Source: Isochrysis galbana (lineage: Eukaryota; Haptophyta; Isochrysidales; Isochrysidaceae). Taken from it: a stretch of 64,000 bases of DNA. The stretch spans positions 5,710,448 to 5,774,447 of the forward strand of contig CM030935.1 of assembly GCA_018136815.1 (NCBI GenBank), read 5' to 3'. Both the position numbers and the translations under genes were made by a program. Positions 24,001 to 36,922 of this stretch are shown here, one piece after another (the stretch's first letter is position 1; each line of letters begins with the position of its first letter). The notes beneath the pieces were generated by a model that worked only from the letters and a program-made list of their open reading frames with translations, was not told where the DNA came from and searched no databases.

Positions 24001-27000
24001 GTTGTCAGCGGAGGCGCGGCTTGCTTATGTTGAAGTTCGGGCTCAGGTGCAAAGAGTTGTTGTCGATGGCTGTGCGCTCCGGATCACTCTTCTCCGACGG
24101 CAGCCGGAAGCTCCGGGAATCGACTCAGCGGCGCTGCAAGCGCCCCATAGAGGTTCACCAAGGCAATTCGTTGCGCCGCCAACCCTCAAACGCACACCTA
24201 CGCCTTTCGACCCCGAGCCGCGTTCACCGAAGTCGAGTCAAGGCATGCTCACCCTTTGGGTTAGCGCGCGCCTTTCATCACGCGATAACGAGGCGCATCA
24301 ATTGTTGACAATGAGCGCCGAGTTGCTAGGACAAGCATGCACCGCTGCGCTGGCTAACATAAACGATGGTGCCGATGAGCTTAGCGAGCCTATTCGGCGC
24401 TGTCTTCGCGGCACCCTTTGCCGCGGCGGGCGGGAACGTGATGGCTCACCTCATCGAAGATCTTCCAATGACACCTTCGGCGCTAGCATGCGCCGATCGG
24501 TAGACGGTCTGCCCATCGCCACTCGCACCTCGGGTTCGCCATCCTGTGTCCGTGCCGTCGGCGTCGCCTTGGCACGCGGAGGCTCGGGTCCAATCACCCC
24601 TGCTGCGGTACCACCTGAGCTGATGGAGCGAACACCGCTGCCATTGAAGCGCAACAAGTCTGAGCAGGGTTCTGCGAGCAAATCTGTACTTACGGCCCAC
24701 GGCGTCGTTTCGCGGGAGTCGACAGATACTTTCCTAGCTGACCTCTGCTCAGCCACGCTAGCCTCACAAACCGCTGCTGCCCGGCTCCATGCACAGATTA
24801 GCAAGGACCTAAAACCGTGCGGTGGCGGCGAGGACGCACCTGCTGCACGTCTTGAACGCTTAGTTGTGTGTGTCTTGCTGCGCCATCATGATTTGGCGCC
24901 CGAGGCGGCGGCGGTGGCGACATCCGGGGCTCAGGCTGCTCAGCCCCTTCCCTCAATCTGGGCAGCAGCGCGTAAGGTGCGTCGTTGGGTACTGAAACAG
25001 CTACAGCTCAGCGATTTCGAGGATGCAAATTCGGTTGGAGCTGTGTCCAACCCGGACGGTACGCCAGGATCGTCCACATCCGAACTTCTAGAGGCAGCAC
25101 GTCGCGAGCAGCGCGAGAATGATATTTGTTCCAGGTTGATGGCGCGTGCCTTCTGGCTTTTCTCATCGCTAGCACCTGCCATTCCGCGGCCCATGACAGC
25201 TAGCGAGGCTGCTGCAGCCGCTACAAGCCCTTGCGTTGCACTCTACCCTCCGCAAGTCCGTCACGGAATGGCCCCTTCTGGGTTGCCGCCTGGTATGCGC
25301 CCGACAACGCTGTCAATAGGCGGCCCTAGCTCACCATTGCTGAGCCCAAAGATGGGAAGTCCAAGGCTCAATAGCCCCATGCTTGGAAGCCCTAAGCTGT
25401 CGAATGCTATGCTCGTCAGTCCCCGATTCGGTGGCAGTCCAGTGCCCGGCAGTCCAGGTCGATGGCGCCAATTTTCACCACGAGGCTCATCACCCCACTT
25501 TGCGGGCGTGCATCGCCATTCATCATGGGATCGGGCGCGGTCAAAGCTGGGTTCGATGGAAGCTTCTGGCAGCGAGGGTAAATGGGAGGGCGCAATACAA
25601 TTAGCGAGGTCATTGGAGAAACGCGCGAAACGCCTGCGACGCGGTACTTCGCGATCCTCAGGGCTCAGTGGGCACTCCGCACGCATGCCGGGGGACGAGC
25701 ACGAGAAGTATGGGTTGCTAACGTCAGAGGTTCTCGATTTCATCGAGCCGCGCGTACGCTCTATAGCTCCCGCTGCCGAACCTGCGCTTGCCGCGCTTGA
25801 GGCAGAGATGTCGCGTCGCGTACAAGCTGTTGAGCGAGGTGCAGCGGCGCTCCGACATGCTGAGCAGGCGCTCCAGTCGCCGCACGCGCCCTTACGTCTT
25901 GCCGTGCTTTCAGGCCTTGCGCGCCGCACAAATCGTCTGCGGCCGGAACCAAGCGCCCTTCATGGTTGCTCGCACGAGACAGAGGCCGCCTTCATGAATG
26001 CATTACACGCGCTACTCGGGCGGTTGCACGCGCTTCTCATGGCTGATGGGCGCTCTGAGGCGGAGGCATCTCTCGCCCTTCACGTGCTCTCCATGCCGCT
26101 CGCTCCTGAAGACATGGGGTGGCTTGAGCGCAGCCGACTACTTGAATGTGTGCAGGCGATCGCGCATGGGGGGCAATCATGCTCTTGCAAGTCATCAAGC
26201 ATCAAATTTGTGCACGCGCATCCTCGCGCAGCAGCTGCTGCCAGGCTTGCACTCCATTCTCTCCTTTACTCTGCAACCGCTGCTTATGTAGTGCTTGGTG
26301 CAGTATCTGAGCCGTGGCCTTGGTTGCTTGAGGTCATTCTTAAGGAGCTCGTGGACGAGACCATTTCATCCACTTTACGTCTCCGTTTGATCCACCTGCT
26401 CGCAATCCACTTGCCGCCATGCCCGCAAAGGCCCGCACCTTTGGATATCAGTCGACTCGCGCTGCCAGCACTCCGTCGACTCTTCCGCTTGCTCCCACGG
26501 GACGACGCTGCAGTAGTCCCTTGCATGCGTCTACTCGGCCGAATGCTACCCACCTCCTCGGATGAAATACGGACCGAATTCACAGCGGCATTGCTTCGAG
26601 AAATGGGCGGGTGGTTGTGGCGCCCAGCACGACCGGTTGGCGGCGCGCTACTACCCCCGGTGATGCAAGGACCGCCGCCGCCGCACACTAAAGCCACCAT
26701 GGATGGCACGCATTCAGAGAGCTTATCCGTAGGACTCAGCTCGGATGCTTGCGCAACCTCGCCACCCGAGCATGTCAGTAGATGGGGCGAACCACCACAG
26801 CTGCTACGTCGTACCCGTCTCCGTGCATTGCTCGTGCGTCGCGCAGCTGGTGTCTTGTCACCGATCTCGCGCTCAGCAACGACAAGCACATCGGCGGGAG
26901 TAGGCACCAACACGCTCCGAGTGTGGGTGCCACCATCCATCTTGAGATCTGCAGGTCGAGTGTGTGCCTATTACCTGCGATGCTCATCTGCCCCTGCGCC

Positions 27001-30000
27001 GGTACACGAGGCCTTGCGTCGTGTCGGGGCCGGCGTCGAGGAGGAGCTTGACCTCGCGATCAAGGGAATGACTCCGACGCGCGTCACTGTCGAGTCCGAC
27101 TCGGTGACGGTGCACACACTCGATCCCGTCGCAGCTGCCCTTCTTTCGTTCGAGTCCTCCGAAATGCCAGTGGCATGGACGACGTTGGCCTCATCGGCCG
27201 AGCTCTCGCGAGAAACGACCGACGATACGACACCTCGCTTTTGTACCGTTTACCACACGGGAGGCTCTGATCTGAGCCACCGACGCTCAACATGCCTTTT
27301 TTCCGCTGATGGTACGCGGCTTGTTGAGCGTGCATTGGCTCCACGGTCAGGAGTGTGGTCTGCCGAATTCCGCATTCTTGAGGCCGCCAATCCAGCAGGG
27401 GCCGCGATCGGCCTTGTTTATGCACCCACGCTCAGACTGCCTTCCGAGCGTACCGAATCAAATCGGCCTCCCGTCGGTGCTCTACCCGGCGATGAGCCAC
27501 CAGGTTCCGGCTGGAGTTGGGGGTGGCGCGCGTCCGGAGAGACAATATTCAACAACATCATGTTACAACGTGGATCGAGCGATGGCGGGGCGGTCATTGA
27601 GCGACAGTTGGCGTGGGCAGCGGGTGACACCATTGCTCTTCTAATCGACACCGACTCAGGGACTGTGACCCCGGCGCGTCCTTCGCGTGGGGGCACGCCG
27701 CCCCATCCTATCGGCTCGCCCACACGGCTACCAACACTTCGCCATGGTGGAGCAATTTACATTAGTGTTGGCCGCTTTGTGGGCACCTTTGCCGTGCAGC
27801 TCGTCTCGCTATCGCGGGTAGAGTTTATGGACACCGGAATGAGAGGTGCTGCCAACAACTTCGATGCATGTTGGCTCGCTCAAGCTATCATCGTCCCTAC
27901 CATATGCCAGGCTAGAAGTGTGAAGACTTCAGATTGTAGCCCACAACCACCGCTCCCTCGTTTCGGCTCCCAAATCGTATGCGAGCACACCAATGCTTCA
28001 GCCGACGCTACGGGGTGGCGAGGCGAGGCAGTGACTCTCCTCCGTCAGCTTTTGCACTTCGAGACACGTTTACCAGGTCTCGGCAGCGGTGGTCTTGTCG
28101 GCGCGCACTTGGCTGTGGAGCGGTCACTCCGTAGCGCGTGCGTTGTCGAGCCGTCTGTCGATGCAATAGCAAACGCTCTCGCTGTCCTTCATGCGCTCGG
28201 CGGACGTGAAGATGTGCCACGGCGGGGAGCGATGGGACTCATCGATGCGACACCCAACAACATGGTGGCAACTGGCGCGCCACGCATCCATTTGCTCAAC
28301 GCACTTTCGGTCGGGTGTGACCTCATGGTGCCAATGGCGAGTCGAGACGCACCAAGCAATGCTGCAATGGCTTCCGGCAGCTTAGATCCTCTTTTCGAGG
28401 TTGTGCGTCTTTCAACAAGCGTGAACGGCGAGTTACTTGTCAGTCTCGATAAGCTGCGATTGTCACAGCTCAAGCTGGAGCTCCCACGCCCACCGTTGCC
28501 AAGTGCTCCTTCCCTTCTTGGATCGCTCGATGACCTGTTGCACGTACACATTGGGCGTTGTGGCATCACAGGGTGCGGCGCAATCTCCAATGACTTTGGC
28601 GCTACTTCGCACGCATCCTTACTTCTCTCGTCCTTGGGTATGATGGCTGTTGAGGCATTGCTCGCATCTGGGGATCTTAGCCACGCCGACATTGGCAACA
28701 GTGGTGTATTACGCGACGCGCTGGCGATTTGTGCTGCACCAACACCGCCTGTGCCTGTGGATGCCAGCGGTCGATGGGTTGGGCGCGCACAAGTATGGCA
28801 GGCGGCAATGCGGTTGAGTGCTGGCATTGCCATTGACGTGCCGCCGATGCGTGCCTCACTCTTTGATGCATCTCATCTACGTCTTGGAAGGCCGAGCTCG
28901 TTGGACTCACGCCCAGCCCTGGCTGCTGTTGACGTGCCCTCAGCTTGGTCAAGGCTTGCATTTGCCGCGCGTCGCGCGCCAGGGCGAGCTACTACTGCTG
29001 TGGGCGCGACTGATACGATCTCGGCTCCCCCTCTCCTTTCGGCGACGGCGGACGGATGGGTCGATTCGCATAGAGATCAATTGGAACCTGTCGTAGATGA
29101 TTGCGCCACATCGCTCCGGCCGCGCGGTAATATGTCAGACGCAGAGTACGATGAATATACCTCATCGATCATGGCACGCACTGGCGGTCCGCTAGGCGCC
29201 CTCGTTCGTTTCGTCGCCGAGGCCCCGTTTTGCGGCGCGCGCGCGGGAATGGAAGGGCGCATTCTTCAGTTTGACCGCATTACCAGCTTTCGTGTCGGGT
29301 TTCCTGTTCCTCACGCGTCAGGAGGCGTATTTGTTGCGATGGAGCAATGTGAGCTCATTGAGACGGCTGATGGTACACAGCGACTCCCAAGAGAGGGAGA
29401 GCAGATCGCTGGTCAGAATAACGAAAGATCACCTCAAGAGTTCCGCAATCGGTGCATCAGTGCACGACCGCCCAGCGCACGAGCTTCTAGCGCCTTGCAA
29501 CGTGGAGAATTTGGAGACAACGATGCGACACACGATGCCTTCACCTGGCACGACGCCGATGCTACCTTGATCAACTTCGTTGCTGCAGCTGAACAGTTAT
29601 CTGACGAGGCATCGAGCAGCGGATCGTCCCTAAACTCGCCGCTACCTCAAAGTGAAGACAAAGTCCCCTCGGTATCCGGATCATATGCCCAGGCCGACGC
29701 TCCTCCTTGGTCATCGAACATAGGAGACTTGCGTGCCTCCTTATTGTATGTTGCTGAACTTGGCTCCGTCCGTTGCTTCGCTCTACCGTTGCCAGCCGTC
29801 GCGGCATCACCGTCGTCAGCGCCGCCACTTGATGAAGTTCCGCACCCTGAGGCTCTCTGCGAGGGGCCCTTTTGCGCAGACGTTGATTCGTCGGCTGCTA
29901 TTCCACCATCGTGGACGTCATCTTCCGGATTACCTGAGCTCGAGGCGCTGTCGGCTGCATCATGTGCTTTCGTTGTGTTTGGCGCTGGAAACGACGACTT

Positions 30001-33000
30001 CAACGGCGAGTACGAGCGCGACGCGCACGCCCATGGAGAGGTCACCTTTCGTAGAAGAGCAAGTGGGACAAATGGATCAAGCGCCACTGTTGACCGTTTT
30101 AACGGCATGTGGTACATGTGCAGGGACCACCAGCTTGACTCATGGCAGTATGCTGCTCGCCAAATCCAAGGCGGCGTCAATTATCCCAACCGCCCACCGC
30201 CAGGTCCGTGGCGGGTTTGTCCGAGCCCGGCGCAGGCTCGGACGGGCTCCTCGTACTTCGGGGCGTCGGTACCGATATCGAGTGGCTGGCGCGCTGCTCG
30301 AGCCCCTGCACCGCGGCTCGTCTATCCTGGCACATGTCCAGGAGGTCACTCTCTGGGCCGCTTCGTGTACTCAAATCCTCTTCGAAACACGTGCGAAGTT
30401 TGCTGCGAGGACAAAGAGCCGCGCGGATTCGCCTTCGGGTGCCGAATTTGTGACTGGGACATGTGCGAGGCGTGCTTTCGTGCTGCTGTCGCTTGCCTTC
30501 GCCTTGGCGGAGCGCCACCTCACCGACCAGCGCCAAATCCACCACCCGGGGCTGCGGGCGTGCGGCGTGAGATGGCACGCTCTGGTGTATCGTCTGGCAC
30601 CGGCGGGTCCGTTTCGTCGCAGCTTCGACCACTCGGCTCTTCAGCGCGCCTAGTAATTGTGGATCATGCTGGCCCACACGGGCCAAGTGCGCAAATTGGT
30701 GCTGCCATCGCATTGCTTGAACTGCCTGGTGCACAACAAGCGATCGAGTTGAACATTGAGGAATGGCTCGCTCGCGTTCATGCAGCGCGCTTCAGTGCAG
30801 CCCTTCTGCCCGCACGCACGGGCAGCGTGTACATGCGTAGGTCAGGGGCACTCTCCCGACGGCCTTGGTGGCGCAACCTGGACTACAAGCAATTTGGCGG
30901 CTTACCCGTCTTTTTGCTAGGGGACCAGGCTGCGGATCAATTGTATTGGGCTGTCGCACAACGCCAAGCCACATGGAATACATCAATGGTACTTGCGCCT
31001 TCACGCCAGCCATCGAATTCGATCGCCTCGGCGCCTCTTCTCGCACGCGGGCTTTCCCTCGGTCTATCCGCCGACGAGGCCGCAGAACACATCGCTAATT
31101 CCAATGGCGACGCGGCTGCGGCAGTTGGAGCAATGCTGAAAGCGGCGGTGTCACAGGTGAGCCTCGCTGACCTCGGCTTTGGCTCTCCGCCCGTATCTCG
31201 TGCTGCGGTGCCTTGGGTGCTTGCGACGCTCGTTCGTTTCCTCGGTGGCCGCCTGCCTCGCGTCGCTACGGATGCGGCCATCATGCTGCCCGCACTTGGT
31301 CCGTGTCTGCTTTCGCGCCATCGCGAGCCAGCATCGCGCAGCACACCGCCAGTCGAGGTGCGCCCGCGTAATCTGGAATGCTCATCTGAGTTACGTGCAG
31401 CACGCGCGCATAAATTATTTGACGGCCGGCGATCAACGTATTGGGAATCAGACGTGCGCGACGGCTCCAAGCCTCACTGGATATGCATTTCTGGCTGGGA
31501 CGTGGCACTTGCTGAATTTGCCATTTTTCTCAAAGATCACGACTCCTACTCTCCTCGTCGGATTCGAGTACGCACACAGCGGACGAGAGATGGGCGCGCA
31601 CCTGGGTGGACTTCGACAGGCACATTGGAACTAAGCCGGCCAGCAACCCCAGGCTGGCACACGCTCTTGGGTGCCGACGAACTTCACGGTGTCACTGCTA
31701 TCAAAATTGAGATACTAGAAAACCATGTAAATGGCATTGACTCACGGATTTCGGGCATACGACTTCTCTCAGCTCGTGAAGGTCCGACGCCTGCGTCGGC
31801 ACGAGAGGCTTGGGCTACGGGTGGCTCGGGAGGTCGGTTTGGATGGTCGGCCCTCGCGCCCCGCAGTGCAATTCGCGCGCTTACGACAGCCCTCGGCGCG
31901 GCAGCGCTATGCCAGCCGGCTGCAGCAGCACGATTGCGCGCCATGCGCGGGGAGCCCGAGCTCGACCGCGCCGCTTACGCCCTTCTGCTCGACTTTCTAG
32001 CGGCCTTGCCGTGTCCTCTCGCGAGTGCTGAGCTCGAAAGAGCCACGCGAGGTGCGGCGTGGCGCGGTGACGCTCCCCCGCGTGACGGTAGCTCCGTATC
32101 ACAAGCTTCGCTAGTTGCCACTAATTGTTCTCCTTCGAGTCTACCGGCCGCGCTCGTTGTAGAGGGTGCTGGCTCGCGTGTGGCTAACGGACTTTACCGT
32201 CGGGAAGGCGAGGTCAATGGTGCGCCTTGTTTCAAGAAAGGCCGTTGGTGGGTCGTGAGGTGCACTCTTCCGTCCGGTCATATGTACTGGTACATATGCG
32301 ATGGTGCACTCATTGAGATTGACGATGGCGACCTCTATCGCGTACGGGATACCGGCCGGCTGCCACCTGAGTCGCCACCCTCTCAGTGGTCAGTTGCCAA
32401 GGATGGTGAAATGCCCACGCCTAGAATACGCCACATCTATGAGTCCGGTGCCACGGTGTGTGATCCGGTTGCACCAAGCTCGTCCCCATGTACCACAGCT
32501 ATCTCAGCCGAATCCTCATGCATGGCCACTGGACATAGCGATGGCCGATCCACAATGGGCATGCCGCGCGTGCTTGGTAGTATAACCATCAAGCGAGCTG
32601 CGCCTCCGCTCCGAGAGGCCACGGCACCATCTGCTACCACGAGTGACGAAAACACTGAGCCAGCAGCGGCAGCAGCTCTCCAGCGCTTGCAACTCTCGCA
32701 GCTGCGCTCCGCCCTTGCTCGCTGTGCTAGCCTTCGATACCTTGTCGCTGCACTGCGAGCCACCACCGCTTCCGCCCATACTACCACTCCACGAGTCGCA
32801 CTGCGAGTCCGCCCCGCTTCCGGAGGCGGGGAAGTGGTTACTCACTTGTGGGTGGGGGATCGCTCGCGCTTTGCTCTCGCTGAGCAGCTTGGCGCTGCAA
32901 TCAGTGGTGGGAGCCGCGGCGGTGGTGCAGCTTTTGGCGCATCGCTGTTACTTGCTGCGGCTGCGTCTTACCCATTAGTGCGCGCCGATTGCCAGTTTGG

Positions 33001-36000
33001 CGCCATCGAGCAGGAGTCGGCCGTTGCCCTCGCCCCTAACGCAGGGGAGGATCAACAGCCGGAAACGGGTGCTGCCCTCGCGATTCTAGGCGTCGCCATC
33101 CGTCCGAACGACACCGAGGGGAATTCTCTATCGGTCGACGGAGCGAGGCATCCAGACCATGGTGTCTACGTCGAGCTTGGTGACGACGACTTCCATACAC
33201 CGACTACCGATGAGGCGTCTCGGTTGGCTGCCGCCGATCTGCGCGACATGCATGCGATGGCGACTAGCAAGCCGTTCTCAGCAGAGCCATGCAAAGCTAG
33301 CCCAATCCCGAAGGACTCGCCCTTATCTCGGGGAGGCTCGCGCTATTACTATTTCACCTCTTCGAGCAGCGCTTGCAGCCGACGCGTGCGAGGCCGTAGC
33401 ACTCGTGGTAGTATTTTAGACTCGGTGGCCGAGGAGCGCACAGTTCTTGATGCACTCATGTCCGACTCGCGATGTGCTTTCGCGCGCTTACAAGAGGATT
33501 CTTGCCTTTTACAACGCGCTGACGGACCTCAAGCCAATGGCTTTGCCTGGCTACTACAAACAGTGCATCAACTTTTCGAGCACCTGAGGTCTCTGCTCTT
33601 GCAAAGTGCCCACGGTTTAGTTGCCGAAGCGGTGCTCCACCCTGCCACGTCAGAGAAGACGCATGCCCTTTTTGCGAAAACCCAACCCGACAAGGATGAA
33701 CTCGCGGCTCGGAGAGTGTTATTGCATCCGACCTCCGAGGACTTATTGCACAGACTCTTGCTCGTCTCAGGGCCGCGCACACTCGCACGTGTCGCGTCGG
33801 CATGCGTCGCGAGGCCTGGTGGTGTCGAGCGGCTCGTGTGCTTGTCGCAGTCCTTGCTCCTCGGCCAATTGCCCCCAACTCTCGGAGGTTCATTACATCC
33901 ACCCGCGTCCCTACTTGATGCTCCGAAGGAGCCCTTCTCGCTTGTTTCGGGCGGTGAGCTCTTGTGTGCAACACGTTTCGAACTTGTGCCTCGCGGGCAT
34001 AAGCCGCGAGCTGAGAGCGAGGTGTCGACTCTCTTCCGCCTTGGCGCATGGCTCCTCGTCCGATGCTGCGCTGTGACCGGCACAAGGGGTATGCGTGATG
34101 TGCGCGCCGAAATTCTGCCTGCCAACGAATCGATGATAGTCGAGCTGCATGCCGAGACACCCTCGTCAATTAGCGACATACCGGTGACGCAGTCGCTGCC
34201 AATCTGCATCTTTACCGAGGGCGCATCCCAGGCGGCGAGCGTCGCTCACTCAAGCGATCTACCGTCGCAGCATGGAAGTGAAGAGCTGGGAGCGTGCCTG
34301 TCGCCGTTTCAGATGGATTTTGCCACTTACGAATTGTTGTGCGCGCTGCTCGGAACTTCGGTCCGCTTGCGCAGTGTTGTGCCACCTTTGCCATCGCCCG
34401 CCGACGCGCTAGTAGCGCTCCGCTGTCTGGATGAGGCGATGCGTGCGTCGCCGGGTGTGTACCTGAATGCCCCATCGGCGGCTGCAAACGAGATGTCGGC
34501 GACTCCATTGCTCCAGCTCGACTTTTCCCAATTGCCGGCGCCGCCGTGCAATCCGTCGTCACTCATGACACTTCCTGCTAAATCAGTTCGGTTGCAGGCG
34601 CAGGCCGCGCCACTGCTACGACTCCTAGCGTCGGGCTCGCCACTAGGTGCTATGGTCGCGCCGAAAGAGTGGCTGCCGGCCGGCGGCGCTGCGGCCCTTT
34701 TGCAGGCGGTGTACGCAAGGGCGCCGCTACCAACTGACGTTCTGCTCTTAGCTTTACAGGGATATGCTGACGCGGAAGCTGGAGCTCCCGCGATTCGCGT
34801 CGATGGCTGTAGTGGCGCGCTTGGACAGCGTTGCAACGGTACGTATCGGCGTCTGGCTGCGCCACATAATGGCGCTGCTCAGTACCGTCGAGAAGGTGGG
34901 CGCGAGCTGATTTACTTTGATAGCGCGCGCCAAATGTGGAAAATCTCCGCCACGGGCTCACGTCAAGGTTGGGCGTATGCGTGCGCAGGGGACCTGCTAG
35001 CTCGTGGAGAATTCAAGCCGGCGCTCATACAAGCGCAAGGCACACCCCGTCTCGCCGAGGTACTCAAAGCTGTCGCGATCGATGTTGAGGGCAGTGCGTT
35101 ACCGCAAGCGTCGTCGTCGTCTGCGCGTGTCGCGGTGGATACTCCATCTTGGTCACGTGCGCAGGACGCTGAGCTTGTGCGAGTGCTTCAATCCGTGGCC
35201 AAGACCAGCAACCTCTCGCCACGCGACGTGTCGCCAAAGAGGCTGTCGCACGCCCTCGCGCTTCAGGGCGGTCGTGCCGCTCGTTTGCTTGGAAGTATGA
35301 CGCCGCAAGCAATGCATGGCCGGAGCCGCGCATTGTGTGAACTAAACGAGCGTGCTTTCGAATTCTTACTACCTTGGATAAACCTATCAGAGGTGCATCG
35401 GCCCGGCGCCCTTGCGCACATGCTGGCAGGGATCAAAAGCTTACTCTTCCCCGAGAAGAAGATGTGGCTCTTCGACCGGCTTGTCCGGGCCACGGCAACC
35501 TCAGAGCCACAGCCGGCCCTTCGATTCGACCGTCGTGCGGCCGGACGCGCTGTCGCGGCCGCACTTGCCAATACCCGCCCGTCTTGCGATGTTGCAGCTG
35601 AAAACGGTGGCCTGGCTGGCAGGCAATTGGTATCTCGAGAGATTGGTGGCGCACACCTGGCTGGACCTGTCTCACCATCTCGGTCCCCATCGGCCGGGAG
35701 CGGGGTGCTTCCAACCACGAGCTCTTCGACAACGACTGTTGGCACTGACTCAACCCAGGAGCTTGAAGAACCGCCCATGACCATGTTTGAGCAGCTCTTC
35801 CGTAGTCTCGTGAAGGAGACGAGCGACCGCTCGCAGCCTCCCTCGGAGGATTCGGATGCCGCGTCGGCAGCCCCTTTGCCTCTAGCACGACTCGCCCACA
35901 ATGCTAAGGCTTTCGGTGTCACTCTCGTTGGCGAGGGGGCCAGTGATGTTGGAGGGCCATACCGCCAGGTTCTTGAAGACATCGTCGCCGAGGTGCAGTC

Positions 36001-36922
36001 AGCAGCATTGACTCTACTTGTCCCGACCCCAAATGCGTCGCAATCTCTCGCTCTCGACCGCGGCAAATTCATGCTCAACCCAGCGCCGCCCTCTGCGGGC
36101 ACGCTCCGGCGCCTTGAGCTCCTCGGCGCGCTCATCGGCGTTACACTGCGCACCCGCGCGACTCTGCCTCTCGAATTGGCCAATATCGTGTGGATTGCCC
36201 TTGTGGGCTCAACTCCCAGTCTCCGCGCCTACGCACGTGTCGACAAGTCTTTTGTTGAGCTCGTTGAGCAGGTACGAGACAATTCTCACCCAGCTTGCCC
36301 GGACATGGACGAAGAAAGCTTCGACGCCGTCTATGGCGACTGCGTCTCATTTACTATGCATCGCTCCGACGGCCTAGCGTCCGTTGAGCTAGTCCCGGGT
36401 GGGGCATCGGTGGCCCTCACGTATGCAAATCGCAAGGACTGGTGCGACAAAGTGAGCGCGTACCGCTTACATGAGTGCGACGTGCAAGCGGCTGCCTTGC
36501 GATCTGGCCTCGCCGAGGTGGTACCCCTCGAGGCTCTTGTGCTGTTCTCGGCGGAAGAGATTGAGCGCCTCGTGTGCGGCGAGCCCGACTGGAGCGTTGA
36601 CGCGCTCCGCGCACGCGCCGATGTGCATGCTGCAGACTCCCGCGCCGTTGGTTTCCTCTGGGAGGTCTTGCGGGAGATGAATCGCGACGAGCGTGAGCTC
36701 TTCCTTCTTTTTGTGTGGGGTCGCTCACGCATGCCAGCCGGTGACACGTCCTATCGCTTTGTGGTCGACACGCAACACGTGCGTGGCGATCCCGACCAGC
36801 ATTTGCCGCTCGCGGCCACATGCTTCTTTCAGCTCCACTTGCCATCTTACACAACTAAGGAGGCGTGTCGAGAGAAGTTGCTCTACGCCATCCACAATTG
36901 CAGGGAAATGGATTTGGCGTAA
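15005..36922 (+). CDS. Giant HECT-type E3 ubiquitin ligase (HECTD4/HERC-like), about 7,280 aa
   Basis: Two long frames join in frame if 17970-18044 (75 nt, GTGCCA...AACAG) is an intron: exon 1 15005-17969, exon 2 18045-36922. The start is the ATG at 15005, just after low-complexity tracts; upstream in-frame codons are simple-repeat artefacts. Order in the joined protein: an NG-Y beta module (residues 5-65); a split SPRY-like region (about 624-892); acidic region with a CCHC knuckle (1098-1111); a UIM-like helix (about 1368-1387); long helical stretches; second SPRY-like domain (about 4058-4250); ZZ-like zinc finger (about 5080-5137); UBA-like helix bundle (about 5319-5370); DOC/APC10-like domain (about 5427-5568); three more NG-Y modules; C-terminal HECT domain with acceptor Cys at about 7248 (ATCFFQLHLPSY). 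It should transfer ubiquitin through that Cys. The architecture resembles HECTD4 and HERC proteins, but is much longer than human HECTD4 (about 4,400). The exon 2 frame of 18.9 kb has no intron. If the joint is wrong, two separate genes remain, with exon 1 ending at 18016. Confidence 0.85.
30319..30486 (+). other. ZZ-like zinc-finger domain in the HECT ligase
   Basis: Cys/His pairs are arranged as GTCPGGHSL, then TCEVCCEDKEPRGFAFGCRICDWDMCEACF. The last part is the C-x2-C ... D-x-D/M-C-x2-C signature of ZZ or DC1/C1-like fingers. It likely binds zinc and mediates protein contacts. It directly follows one NG-Y module (29960-30220). Confidence 0.7.
31360..31783 (+). other. DOC/APC10-like domain in the HECT ligase
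   Basis: Shows the discoidin-fold DOC signature: LFDGRRSTYWESD, PHWICI, then a hydrophobic strand and DHDSYSPRRIRVR, closing with a VTAIKIEILENHVNGIDSRI strand. DOC domains occur in APC10 and in HERC2- and HECTD3-type ligases, where they help substrate recognition. Confidence 0.8.
35777..36919 (+). other. HECT catalytic domain
   Basis: N-lobe landmarks are GEGASDVGGPYRQVLEDIVAE and LELLGALIGVTLRT. C-lobe landmarks are ELFLLFVWGRSRMP, then PLAATCFFQLHLPSYTTKEA with the thioester Cys, ending LYAIHNCREMDLA. Canonical HECT ends have an AI-x4-GF near the C-terminus; here the Gly-Phe is replaced by CREM, a small departure. The key Cys and the TCFxxLxLPxY context are intact, so it should be active. 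Confidence 0.93.
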
